Assembly (NCBI GenBank): GCA_016719485.1
Contig: JADJZB010000004.1
Location: 124,001-188,000, forward strand
Source: Holophagales bacterium
GTDB taxonomy: Bacteria > Acidobacteriota > Thermoanaerobaculia > UBA5066
Direction: 5' to 3'
Length of the DNA: 64,000 bases
A model generated the notes under the pieces. It was given only the letters and a program-made list of their open reading frames with translations, did no database searches and was not told the origin of the DNA. How positions within the stretch are numbered: position 1 is the first letter of the stretch; every line of letters starts with the position of its first letter. Of the stretch, positions 18,287 to 26,593 are shown piece after piece. The position numbers and the translations under genes are program-made.

Positions 18287-18363
18287 TGGTCGGGACGGCG
18301 GGATTCGAACCCGCGACCCCTTGAACCCCATTCAAGTACGCTACCAGGCTGCGCCACGTCCCG
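18287..18363 (-). tRNA. tRNA-Pro (GGG anticodon), CCA encoded
   Basis: On the minus strand the 7-bp acceptor CGGGACG pairs with CGTCCCG, discriminator A and CCA are encoded, and the T-arm GGTTCGAATCC is standard. The anticodon arm is CTTGA-ATGGGGT-TCAAG, giving anticodon GGG (proline). The 3' end faces the integrase gene, so this is the likely integration site of the element to its left. Confidence 0.95.
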
Positions 18364-18387
18364 ACCCTGGACGAAAACGACGGGGGG

Positions 18388-19059
18388 TCAGGCTTCTTCG
18401 CGGGAAAGGAGGCTTGCGATCTCCCTGAGTTCCGCGAGGGCCCTTGCCACCCGGGGGTCCGGGGATTGTGCCATCGGAGCGGGGGCAGGGTCAATCCTTC
18501 GGGCGACGGGAGCGGTCTTCGCGGACGTGGCGACGGCCGGCCTCGGCGCGATCTCGACGTCTCCGGCGGGAGTGGCGCTTTCGTCGATCTCGAGGGAGGT
18601 CGACAGGTCGGGCTCGGCAGCATCGGCGTGGGCCGAGAACACGGGGGCGTCGGCGAGCTCCAGCGAGGACTCGGCCTCCGGCTCGTTCTCTACGGGCTTC
18701 GGCGGCGCCGGCTTCGCGCGGCGGCGCCGCGCGGCGGTCGAGTCGGCGGGCTCGGGAGCCGGGGTGAGAACGAGCGGCTCGGGCTCGGCGGGCGCCGCGG
18801 CCTTCTCCTTCAGCTCGGCCTCGAGGCGCTTCTTGGCTCCGGCGATGGTGTAGCCCTCGTCGTAGAGGAGCTTCTTGATCCGCTCGATGATCTTCAGCTC
18901 GAGACCGCTGTAGAGGCGGGGGCCGGCCGCCCCCTTCGGGGCGGAGAGAACCGGGAACTCGCTCTCCCAGTACTTCAGGACGTAGGGCTGCACGTCGGCC
19001 AGCCGGCAGACCTCGGCCACCTTGTACCGGGCTTCTGCTGTCGCCTCGATCTCGCTCAC
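18388..19059 (-). CDS. MerR-type transcriptional regulator with Pro/Ala-rich tail
   Basis: 223 residues. Residues 10-80 form a MerR winged helix (YKVAEVCRLADVQPYVLKYWESEFPVL, then GPRLYSGLELKIIERIKKLLYDEGYTIAGAKKRL). The remaining 130 residues are low-complexity Ala/Glu/Pro without the long dimerisation helix of metal-responsive MerR proteins. Effector unknown. It lies immediately upstream of tRNA-Pro on the same strand. Confidence 0.85.
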   Translation of the reverse strand: MSEIEATAEARYKVAEVCRLADVQPYVLKYWESEFPVLSAPKGAAGPRLYSGLELKIIERIKKLLYDEGYTIAGAKKRLEAELKEKAAAPAEPEPLVLTPAPEPADSTAARRRRAKPAPPKPVENEPEAESSLELADAPVFSAHADAAEPDLSTSLEIDESATPAGDVEIAPRPAVATSAKTAPVARRIDPAPAPMAQSPDPRVARALAELREIASLLSREEA

Positions 19060-19134
19060 GCCGTGTGCTACCTCCAGGGAATCCGGACGGAGTTTAGACG
19101 ATGCCGCGTCCCGGCCCTCTGCTGCGAGGCGCGT

Positions 19135-20526
19135 CTACCGCTTTCGCTGTCGAGCAGGACGCTGCGCGGTGCGTGGCGGACCCTCGTCGCCCTTCCGGAT
19201 GATGAACTTCAGCGGGACACCGGCGAGGTCCCAGTTCTCGCGGAGCCGGTTCTGGAGGAAGCGCTCGAACGAGAAGTGAAGGGGCTCGTCGCGGTCGGAA
19301 AAGAGGCGGATGAGGGGAGGCTCGGAGGCGACCTGGACGGCGTAGCGGATTTTCAGCTCGCGCCCGGACTTGCCTTTCGGAAGCTGCGCCTCGAACGCCC
19401 TCTTCAGGACGCGGTTCAGCTCGCCCGTCGAGAACTTCGTGGCCAAACGGCGCGCGACGCCGTCGGCCTCTGGGAGGAGCTTGTCGATGCCGAGCCCCGT
19501 CTTGGCCGAGACGGTCAGGAAGGCGGCGCCGCGCGTGAAGATGAAGCGGCGGCGCACCTCGTCGCGGAGGTCCTCCTGGGCCTTCTCGTCGTCCGCGAGG
19601 AGGTCCCACTTGTTCGCGACGAGGATGAGGCCCCGGCGCGCTTCCTCGGCGTAGCCGGCGATGTGGGCGTCCTGCGCGGTGATCCCTTCCGAGGCGTCGA
19701 AGATGATGATGGCCACGCGGGCGCGCTCCATCGCCTTGCGGGCGGCGACGACGGAGAGGAGCTCGGCCGAGTCGGTCGTCTTGCCCTTGCGGCGGATGCC
19801 GGCGGTGTCGACGAGGACGTAGCTCTTCCCGGCGCGCGTCAGGAGGACGTCGACGGGGTTGCGGGTCGTGCCGGCGATCTCGGAGACCATGACCCGCTCG
19901 GCGCCCAGGATCCGGTTGACGATCGACGACTTGCCGACGTTCGGCCGCCCGATGATGGCGACGGGGAGCCCTTCGACGCGGGTCTCCGGGTCGAGGTCCT
20001 CGGGAAGGCGCTTCTCGAGCTCTTCGAGAAGCTCGTCGGTGCCGATGCCGTGAACGGCCGAGACGCCGAAGACGTCGCCCCAGCCGAGCTCGTAGCCCTG
20101 CTCGAGCCCCTGCTCCGCTTCCTTGCGGTCGATTTTGTTCCAGGCGATGACGACGGGCTTGCCGAGGGCCCGGAGGCGCCCTCCGATCCGCTGGTCCTCC
20201 GGGAGCACGCCGTCGGCGCCGTCGAGGACGAGGACGATGAGGTCGGCGTCCACGACGGCGTCGAGGGCCTTCTCGCTCGTCCACGCGGCGAACCCGCCGG
20301 CCGCGTCGAGGTCGAGACCGCCGGTGTCGACGAGCTTCCACCGACGCCCCGACTCGCTCACGAGGTCGAGGGAGAACGAGTCGCGCGTCATCCCGGGACG
20401 GTCGTGGACGAGCGCCTTGCGGGTGCCGGAGAGTCGGTTGAAGAGAGCCGACTTGCCGACGTTCGGGCGGCCGACGAGGGCGACGGAGTAGGTGTGGGGG
20501 CCGGCGGGGGGCCTCGGCTTTGCCAC
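19135..20526 (-). CDS. der: ribosome-assembly GTPase Der (EngA)
   Basis: 463 residues with two tandem GTPase domains, the unique layout of Der: GRPNVGKSALFN near residue 17 with NKID, and GRPNVGKSSIVN near residue 195 with NKWD, each with a DTGG or DTAG G3 motif. A C-terminal KH-like domain ends in a basic tail. It matures the 50S ribosomal subunit. The GTG start overlaps the RNase R stop by one base (TAGTG), so translation is coupled. Confidence 0.96.
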   Translation of the reverse strand: MAKPRPPAGPHTYSVALVGRPNVGKSALFNRLSGTRKALVHDRPGMTRDSFSLDLVSESGRRWKLVDTGGLDLDAAGGFAAWTSEKALDAVVDADLIVLVLDGADGVLPEDQRIGGRLRALGKPVVIAWNKIDRKEAEQGLEQGYELGWGDVFGVSAVHGIGTDELLEELEKRLPEDLDPETRVEGLPVAIIGRPNVGKSSIVNRILGAERVMVSEIAGTTRNPVDVLLTRAGKSYVLVDTAGIRRKGKTTDSAELLSVVAARKAMERARVAIIIFDASEGITAQDAHIAGYAEEARRGLILVANKWDLLADDEKAQEDLRDEVRRRFIFTRGAAFLTVSAKTGLGIDKLLPEADGVARRLATKFSTGELNRVLKRAFEAQLPKGKSGRELKIRYAVQVASEPPLIRLFSDRDEPLHFSFERFLQNRLRENWDLAGVPLKFIIRKGDEGPPRTAQRPARQRKR

Positions 20527-22841
20527 TACCGGCGCCTCCGGCGGGGCGGGCCGTCGGCCGGCTTGCGGGCCGGCCCTCGCGGGGTCCGCTCCGGTGGCCG
20601 CGGGCCGCGGGGCGCCGGGCGGCGGGGCGCCGCGCGCTCGATGACGGCGGGGCGCGAGGTGCGCTGGGGAGCGGAGGCTCCCGCGAGGCGGAAGTCGAGG
20701 AGGCGCTTGTCGAAGTCGGCGCGGGTCAGCTTGACGCGGAGGTGGTCTCCGAGGCGGAAGACGCGACCCGTCGAGGTGCCGACGAGGCGGTGCTCGACGT
20801 CCTCGTAGCGGTAGAAGTCGTCTTCCAGGGCCTCCATCGGGAGCAGTCCGTCTGCGTAGACCCCTTCGAGGGTGATGAAGAGGCCGAAGGGGACGACGGC
20901 CGAGACGTAGGCGTCGAACTCCTCCCCCACCCGCTTGGAGAGGTAGACGAACTTCTTCCACGACTGCGCCTCGCGCTCGGCCGATTCGGCGCGCCGCTCC
21001 CTCTCGGAGCAGTGGGTCGAGGCGTCCGCGAGCCAGCGCTCGCGGCCCTCGGCCTCGGACGCCGCCGGAGGCTTGTGTGCGGCGATCCACTCGCAGAGGG
21101 CCCGGTGGACGACGAGGTCGGGGTAGCGGCGGATGGGCGAGGTGAAGTGCGCGTAGTAGGTCGCCGCGAGGGCGTAGTGGCCGCGGCAGACCGGGGCGTA
21201 GAGGGCCTTCTTCTGAGCGCGCAGGACGAGGTCGGAGACGAAGCGCTCCTCGGGCTTGCCCTCGGCCTGGTCGAGGATCGCCTGGAAGACCGCCGGGCTG
21301 ACGAGGTCGTCGTCCTGGGGAATGTCGTAGCCGAGCGGCTCGAGGACGGCCCGCAGGTCGCCGAGCTTGCGCTCGTCGGGCTTGTCGTGGACGCGGTACA
21401 TCGCCGGCGTCGGGATGAAGACGAGGTGCCGGGCGACGGCCTCGTTGGCCGCGAGCATGAACTCCTCGATGAGCCGGTGCGCCTCGTTGCGGACCGCCTT
21501 GACGATGGCGACGACGTCGCCCGTCTCGCCGAGGACGAGGTCGGCGTCGGGGAGGTCGAAGTCGAGCGAGCCGCGCCCCCTGCGCATCCAGCGGAGCGCG
21601 AACGCGGCCTTGCGCGCCACGAGGAGCATGGGCCGCACCTCGGCGGGGACCTTCTCCTCGCCGGGCTCGTCGCCCTGGAAGAACGCCGCGACGTCGGTGT
21701 AGGTGAGGCGCGCCTTCGAGTGGATGACGCTCCGGTAGAACTCGGCGGTGATGGTCTCGCCCTTCGCGTCGAGCGTGAGCTGGGCCGTCACGGTCCTCTT
21801 CTCCTCGCGGGGGCGCAGGGAGCAGAGGTCGTTGGAGAGGCGCTCGGGGAGCATCGGGACGGCGCGGTCGGGGAAGTAGACCGAGGTGCCCCGCTCGAAG
21901 GCCTCGGCGTCGAGGGCCGAGCCTGGGGTGACGTAGTGCGAGACGTCGGCGATGTGGATGCCGAGGCGGAAGCCGCCGCCGGGGAGCTCCTCGGCCGAGA
22001 TCGCGTCGTCGAAGTCGCGGGCGGTCTCGCCGTCGATGGTCACGATGCAGTCGCGCGTCAGGTCGCGGCGGGTCCGCCACTCGCCGTCCTGGATCGCCGC
22101 GACGGCGCGCTCCGACTCCTCGATCGACTCCCTCGTGAACGTGCGGGGGATTCCCCACTTCCGGGCCACGACCTCGACGTCGATGCCGGGGTCGCCCGGG
22201 AAGCCGATGAGCTCGATGACCTCGGCCTGGGCGAGGCGGTGCTCGTCGGGCCAGGCGGTGATGCGGGCGTCGACGTAGATGCCGTCGGGGGCTGCCATGT
22301 CCTTGCCGTCGGGGACGCGCAGGAGGGCGTCGATCTTCGTGTCGTAGGGGACGATGACGGTGCCGTCGGGGCCGCGGGCGATCCGCCCGACGACGGTCTC
22401 GCGCCGCCTCACGAGGACCTTCGTGACGGTGCCGGTCTCGGTCGGGCCGCGGAAGCCGCGCCGCGGCCTCGCCTTCTCGACGAGCACGAGGACGAAGTCG
22501 CCGTCGAGGGCCGAGCCCGCCCCGCCCCGCACGATGGGAAGGTCCGGGACGCCCCGCTCGCCCGAGAGGAGCCACGCCCTCCCCTCTCCCCGGATGGCGA
22601 TGCGGCCGGCCACGAGGTTCGTGTACTGGATGAGGGAGAGCTTCTCGCCGCGGGTGCGGACGACGAGGCCCTTGCGCTCGAGGGCTTCGACCTCGGCCTG
22701 GAGGGCGTCGAGGGCGGCCTCGTCGGGTGCGGGGCCGAGGAGCTCCTTGGCGACCTCGCGGAAGGAGAGGATGCGCCGCCCGCGCGGCGAGAGGGCCGCG
22801 AGGACGCGGCTTTCGGGGATATCGGGGGTCACAGGGGTCAC
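20526..22841 (-). CDS. rnr: ribonuclease R
   Basis: About 771 residues: a winged-helix start, cold-shock domains, the RNB catalytic domain and an S1 domain with a basic tail. The RNB signature is visible: TRDCIVTIDGETARDFDDAIS, whose Asp residues bind Mg, and HFTSPIRRYPDL. RNase R degrades structured RNA 3' to 5' and takes part in RNA quality control. The longest frame would start at 22946, inside tRNA-Leu, so I chose GTG 22841, which has an AAAGGA site just upstream. It is in one operon with der. Confidence 0.94.
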   Translation of the reverse strand: MTPVTPDIPESRVLAALSPRGRRILSFREVAKELLGPAPDEAALDALQAEVEALERKGLVVRTRGEKLSLIQYTNLVAGRIAIRGEGRAWLLSGERGVPDLPIVRGGAGSALDGDFVLVLVEKARPRRGFRGPTETGTVTKVLVRRRETVVGRIARGPDGTVIVPYDTKIDALLRVPDGKDMAAPDGIYVDARITAWPDEHRLAQAEVIELIGFPGDPGIDVEVVARKWGIPRTFTRESIEESERAVAAIQDGEWRTRRDLTRDCIVTIDGETARDFDDAISAEELPGGGFRLGIHIADVSHYVTPGSALDAEAFERGTSVYFPDRAVPMLPERLSNDLCSLRPREEKRTVTAQLTLDAKGETITAEFYRSVIHSKARLTYTDVAAFFQGDEPGEEKVPAEVRPMLLVARKAAFALRWMRRGRGSLDFDLPDADLVLGETGDVVAIVKAVRNEAHRLIEEFMLAANEAVARHLVFIPTPAMYRVHDKPDERKLGDLRAVLEPLGYDIPQDDDLVSPAVFQAILDQAEGKPEERFVSDLVLRAQKKALYAPVCRGHYALAATYYAHFTSPIRRYPDLVVHRALCEWIAAHKPPAASEAEGRERWLADASTHCSERERRAESAEREAQSWKKFVYLSKRVGEEFDAYVSAVVPFGLFITLEGVYADGLLPMEALEDDFYRYEDVEHRLVGTSTGRVFRLGDHLRVKLTRADFDKRLLDFRLAGASAPQRTSRPAVIERAAPRRPAPRGPRPPERTPRGPARKPADGPPRRRRR

Positions 22842-22898
22842 GGTGTCCTTTCGGGGCGCCCCGCCGAGGCAGGCCTCCACCGCACGAGGCGAGGAGGA

Positions 22899-22989
<91 letters not shown>

Positions 22990-23079
22990 ACGAGCGGGGA
23001 GCGGGAGGATACGACGCGAGGGAGACGGCGTCAATCAACTGAAGGCCTCAGGAACGCCTCTCGGGCGCGTCCCGCTCGC

Positions 23080-23421
23080 TCACCCCGCCAGGTACGCCAG
23101 CGCGGCCTGGTCGTCGGGGAAGATGCGGATGAGGGTGTCGAGCCGCGTCAGCTTGAGGAGTGCCACGACCCGGTCCCTGGGCCTGACGATCGCCATCCGG
23201 CGGTCCCGCTCCTCGAAGCGCTGCAGGTAGCCGATGAGCTCCCCGAGGCCGGTGGAGTCCAGGGTGTCGATCTTCTCGAAGTCGAGCAGGACCGGCCCCT
23301 CGTCTTCCTCGAGGACCTTCTCGAGGAACTCGGAGAACTGCCGCGCGCTCTCGCCCAGCTTGACGACCCCCTGGATCCTCAGGATCGTCGCGCCGTCGCG
23401 CCGCTCGCGGATGATGATCAC
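23080..23421 (-). CDS. STAS-domain anti-anti-sigma-like protein
   Basis: 113 residues forming one STAS domain: GATILRIQGVVKLGESARQF, then DFEKIDTLDSTGLGELIGYLQRF, where the Ser of DST is the usual phosphorylation site of SpoIIAA-type antagonists. The partner is unknown; no kinase or phosphatase gene adjoins. The GTG start overlaps the stop of the receiver-PilZ gene (GTGA). It is the last gene of the eight-gene operon beginning at 28176 and may gate the activity of that pathway (inference). Confidence 0.85.
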   Translation of the reverse strand: MIIIRERRDGATILRIQGVVKLGESARQFSEFLEKVLEEDEGPVLLDFEKIDTLDSTGLGELIGYLQRFEERDRRMAIVRPRDRVVALLKLTRLDTLIRIFPDDQAALAYLAG

Positions 23422-24131
23422 TTCCCGCCCCCGGCGGCCCGCTCCCGAGCGGAGACGAATCGCCCGATCCGGTCGCGGTCGCGCGCGGAGAGCTCGAGGA
23501 AGCGGAGCCCGAAGACGGGGCGGAACGACGAGGCCTCGTAGGCCCGCCGGGCGACCTGGCCGCGGCTCCTGACGGAATCGGGGTCTTCGGGGAGGAAGAA
23601 CTCCACGTCGACCACCCGGCCGACGTTCAGCTCGCCGTCCACCTCGGCCAGGAGACCGTTCACGGAGACGTTGAGCGTCTTGCCGTGGACGGTCGCGCCC
23701 TCCACCCGGAGCTCGTGGACCCGGAGCATCGTGTTCACCTCGCGGCGCGCGGCGACCTCCGTGAGGCGGCGCACCTTGTCGAGGAGCTCGCCGTCGGGAA
23801 ACGGGGCGAGGAGGAAGTCGTTGATGCCGGAGACGAGGCACTCCTCGAGGTGCGTCGAGCCGGACGGGACGACGACCATGATCGAGGTCGCACGCCAGCG
23901 CGGGACGGAGCGCAGGTGCTGGGCCGCCCGCACGCCTCCTTCCGGGCCGAAACCTTCGTCGAGGACGACGACGTCGGCCGCCGGCGATGCCGGAAGCGCG
24001 TCGAGACCCTCGAGGGTCCCGACCGGAGTGACGAGGTAGTCGGCCTGGCTGAGGATCTCTTCACTCCGGGCGAGGAGCCCCTCGCGGTGGCCCGCGAGGA
24101 TCACGTGGCGGCGAACGGGGGCGGCCGTCAC
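23418..24131 (-). CDS. receiver-like plus PilZ domain protein
   Basis: 237 residues. Residues 1-125 resemble a CheY receiver (HVILAGHREGLLARSEEIL, DVVVLDEGFGPEGGVRAAQHLR with a phospho-Asp candidate, INDFLLAPF). Residues about 130-230 form a PilZ domain with RREVNTMLRV and NVSVNGLLAEV, the two parts of the c-di-GMP binding motif, although the first part is not the perfect RxxxR. The canonical Lys of receivers is not evident, so phosphorylation is uncertain. Overlapping starts and stops tie it to the dehydratase and STAS genes. Confidence 0.8.
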   Translation of the reverse strand: MTAAPVRRHVILAGHREGLLARSEEILSQADYLVTPVGTLEGLDALPASPAADVVVLDEGFGPEGGVRAAQHLRSVPRWRATSIMVVVPSGSTHLEECLVSGINDFLLAPFPDGELLDKVRRLTEVAARREVNTMLRVHELRVEGATVHGKTLNVSVNGLLAEVDGELNVGRVVDVEFFLPEDPDSVRSRGQVARRAYEASSFRPVFGLRFLELSARDRDRIGRFVSARERAAGGGK

Positions 24132-24538
24132 GCCGCCACGCCCTTCCGGACCGTGACGGCCCCGGTGCAGACGCGCCGGCCCTCGGCGTCGGTCACGGTT
24201 CCCTCGAACCTGACGATCGGGCCGAGGACCCCGACGATTCGCACGTCGACGTTCAGCAGGTCGCCGCTCTCGGGCGTCCGGTCGAACGTGAACTCGGAGA
24301 CTCCGGCGAGGAAGCCGCTCCGGCCGATGCCTGGATCGCCCCCTTCGAGGAGGAGCGCCGACTGGGCGACGACCTCGACGAGTGTGAGCGGCGGGAGGAA
24401 CCCGTCCGCGCCCGTCCGCCTTCCGTTCCCGGTGACGAGCGCGCGGACGCGCCCTTCCGCCGGCCCGCGCTTCTCGACCGTTCGCTCGACGAAGCGGAAG
24501 GGGTAGACGTGGGGAAGCTCCTCCCTGTCGGGGTTCAC
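24128..24538 (-). CDS. FabZ-like hotdog 3-hydroxyacyl-ACP dehydratase
   Basis: 136 residues with the hotdog fold pattern: LPHVYPFRFVERTVEK, containing the catalytic His of LPHxxPF, and LPPLTLVEVVAQSALLL, containing the catalytic Glu. It would dehydrate 3-hydroxyacyl-ACP. Sequence is divergent from housekeeping FabZ. The GTG start overlaps the ACP stop (GTGA), so it is made together with the carrier protein. Confidence 0.82.
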   Translation of the reverse strand: MNPDREELPHVYPFRFVERTVEKRGPAEGRVRALVTGNGRRTGADGFLPPLTLVEVVAQSALLLEGGDPGIGRSGFLAGVSEFTFDRTPESGDLLNVDVRIVGVLGPIVRFEGTVTDAEGRRVCTGAVTVRKGVAA

Positions 24539-24804
24539 GCGGCCTTCGACTCGACGAACTCGCAGAGGGCGTTCACGGAAGCGAAGGCCTTGACCCCCAC
24601 CTCCTCGTCCTGGACCTTGATGCCGAATTCCTTCTCGATGCCGAGGACGAGCTCCAGCGCGTCGATCGAGTCGAGCCCGAGCCCGCTGGGGTCGTCTCCG
24701 AAGAGGGGTGCGTCGTCCTTGATGGACCCGGGTTCGATCTCCAGCTTCAGCTGCCGGACGATCAGCGCCTTGACGCGCCCCTTCATCTCTTCAACCTGCT
24801 CCAT
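24535..24804 (-). CDS. acyl carrier protein
   Basis: 89 residues, acidic. The phosphopantetheine site is GLGLDSIDALELVLGIEKEFGI, with Ser in DSI rather than the housekeeping DSL. DSIDALEL is typical of carrier proteins of secondary or envelope-lipid pathways. It lies 65 bp after the ketoreductase, the only sizeable gap in this operon, which may hold its ribosome site (GGAGG, a few bases before the ATG). Confidence 0.93.
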   Translation of the reverse strand: MEQVEEMKGRVKALIVRQLKLEIEPGSIKDDAPLFGDDPSGLGLDSIDALELVLGIEKEFGIKVQDEEVGVKAFASVNALCEFVESKAA

Positions 24805-24869
24805 TCCGCCTCCTTCCGGGCGATCGGCGGGAGTATACGAGGCGCGGGACCCGGCGGACGAGGAGCCCG

Positions 24870-25613
24870 TCAGCCGACGAATCCGCCGTCGACGCGGATC
24901 GTCTGCCCGGTGAGGTAGGCCGCGCCGTCCCCGCAGAGGAACGAGACGAGGGGCGCGATGTCGGCGGGAACACCGAACCGACGGAGGGGGATCCGCTTCG
25001 TGAAGTCTTCCCGGGCCTCCGCGTTCAGGAACGAGATCATCTCGGTGTCGACGAACCCCGGCGCCACGCAGTTCACGGTGACCCCGTAGGGGCCCACCTC
25101 GGCCGCGAGCGACTTCGTGAAGGAGACGAGCGCCCCCTTGGCCGCGGCGTAGTTCGTCTGGCCGGCCGAGCCCATCAGGGCCGCCAGCGACGAGATGTTC
25201 ACGACGCGCCCCCAGCGGCGCCGGAGCATCCCGCGAACGACGGCCTTCGTCGCCCTGAAGCTGCCGCCGAGGGACGTGTCGATCACCGCGTCCCAGCTCG
25301 CCTCGGGCATCAGCGCGAAGAGCCCGTTCTTCAGGACCGCCGCGTTGTTCACGAGGACGTCCACCCCGCCGCGCTCGGCATCCAGCCGGTCGGCGACGGC
25401 GGTGATCTCCTCCCGGGAGGTGGCGTCGGCCTTCGCGGCCTCGCCGCTCCCCCCCACCTCGGCGATCCGGCGGACCGTCTCGGCGGCGCCGGACGCGTCG
25501 GACCGGTAGGTGACCAGAACGTGGAGCCCGTCCGCGGCGAGCCTCTCGGCGATGGCCTGGCCTATGCCTCGCGACCCGCCCGTAACCCAGGCGACCCTCT
25601 GTCGTTCACTCAC
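24870..25613 (-). CDS. FabG-like SDR 3-oxoacyl-ACP reductase
   Basis: 247 residues. Cofactor motif TGGSRGIGQAIA at the N-terminus, NNAAV (normally NNAG), active-site Ser-Tyr-Lys in ISSLAALMGSAGQTNYAAAKGAL, and PGFVDTEM near the end. It reduces 3-oxoacyl-ACP with NADPH. GTG 25613 overlaps the acyltransferase stop (GTGA) and has GGAGG upstream, so it is preferred to the longer frame. Confidence 0.9.
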   Translation of the reverse strand: MSERQRVAWVTGGSRGIGQAIAERLAADGLHVLVTYRSDASGAAETVRRIAEVGGSGEAAKADATSREEITAVADRLDAERGGVDVLVNNAAVLKNGLFALMPEASWDAVIDTSLGGSFRATKAVVRGMLRRRWGRVVNISSLAALMGSAGQTNYAAAKGALVSFTKSLAAEVGPYGVTVNCVAPGFVDTEMISFLNAEAREDFTKRIPLRRFGVPADIAPLVSFLCGDGAAYLTGQTIRVDGGFVG

Positions 25614-26593
25614 GTCGCCTCCTCCCGGGCCGCGGCCACGGCACCCCTTCGTTCCGACGGCGCGCCGAGGTCGGATGCGAAGCGGGCGATGCCGACCGGG
25701 TCTTCGAGGACGTCGGCTTTCGAGCGGCGCAGGGTCCAGCGGTGCATCTTCGAGAGGACGTCGCCCGGGCCGACCTCGGCGAAACGGATCTCCCCGGCCG
25801 CCGCCATCGCCGTCAGGACGTCGGACCAGCGGGAGGGGCGGGAGATCTGCTTTCCGAGGACCCGCCGGGCCTCTTCCTCGCTCTTCACCTCGCCGCCGAC
25901 CATCGGGGCGTAGAGGGCGGCGCGCCCCGGCCACGTCATCCTCACGTGGCGGTCGACGAGCTCCGAGAGGCCGTCCGTGACGGGCTCCAGCACGGGAGAG
26001 TGCATGGGCCAGCCGAGCGGCAGCGCCTCCGCCCTGAGGGCGCGGGGCGCGAAGTGCTCGAGCGCCCGAAGGACCGGCTCCCGGCGTCCCGTGAGGACGA
26101 CCTGCTGCGCCGCATTGACGTTTCCGATGGCGACGTCGCGAGGGTCGCAGCCGAGGCGGGCGAGCTCGGAGGCGACCTCGCCCTCCCCGAGCCCGATCAC
26201 GAAGCCCATCGCCCCGGCTGGAGCCCGTTCGCCCAGGAGCCGTTCGGCCTCGAGGAGGACGTCGAGCGCCGCGCGCCGGTCCAGCACACCGGCCCCGACG
26301 AACGCGGCGTAGGTTCCGAGGCTGTAGCCCGCGCAGGCCGCCGGCTCGAGACCGTGCTCATTGGCGAGGACGTCGAGGACGGCGACCGAGACGGCGAAGA
26401 CGCCGACCTGGGCGGGAAGGTCGTCGTGGAGATCCGATCGTCCCTCGCCGAAGTAGACCTCCCGGACGTCGACGCCGGTCCGTTCGGCGATCTCGCCGAA
26501 CCAGCGGTCGACGTAAGGGTAGGCATCGGCAAGCGCCTCGCCCATCCCCGCCTTCTCGGAGAGCTGGCCCGGCAGGAGAGCCGCGAACCTCAT
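25610..26593 (-). CDS. FabD-like ACP acyltransferase with GYSLG active site
   Basis: About 327 residues with the acyltransferase fold: LLPGQ (oxyanion Gln10), the nucleophile elbow GYSLG (Ser91), GNVNAAQQVVLTG, and the second catalytic His in GWPMHSPVLEPV. In FabD the elbow is normally GHSLG; Tyr replaces the residue before Ser, hinting at a different acyl donor. ATG 26593 overlaps the deacetylase stop (ATGA). With KR, ACP and dehydratase it makes a partial fatty-acid-synthase-like set without a ketosynthase. Confidence 0.85.
   Translation of the reverse strand: MRFAALLPGQLSEKAGMGEALADAYPYVDRWFGEIAERTGVDVREVYFGEGRSDLHDDLPAQVGVFAVSVAVLDVLANEHGLEPAACAGYSLGTYAAFVGAGVLDRRAALDVLLEAERLLGERAPAGAMGFVIGLGEGEVASELARLGCDPRDVAIGNVNAAQQVVLTGRREPVLRALEHFAPRALRAEALPLGWPMHSPVLEPVTDGLSELVDRHVRMTWPGRAALYAPMVGGEVKSEEEARRVLGKQISRPSRWSDVLTAMAAAGEIRFAEVGPGDVLSKMHRWTLRRSKADVLEDPVGIARFASDLGAPSERRGAVAAAREEAT

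Larger units (their letters stand above)
14200..18290. mobile_element. tRNA-Pro-integrated element carrying an AbiE toxin-antitoxin system
   Basis: Gene order is abiEi-abiEii (plus), tyrosine recombinase and excisionase-like HTH (minus), then the 3' end of tRNA-Pro. The recombinase gene starts about 420 bases from the tRNA 3' end, the standard arrangement for islands integrated at tRNA genes. The right boundary is therefore near 18287. The left boundary is uncertain: no convincing copy of the tRNA 3' end was found in 1-18 kb, so the element may extend left of 14.2 kb and even beyond the window. Confidence 0.65.
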
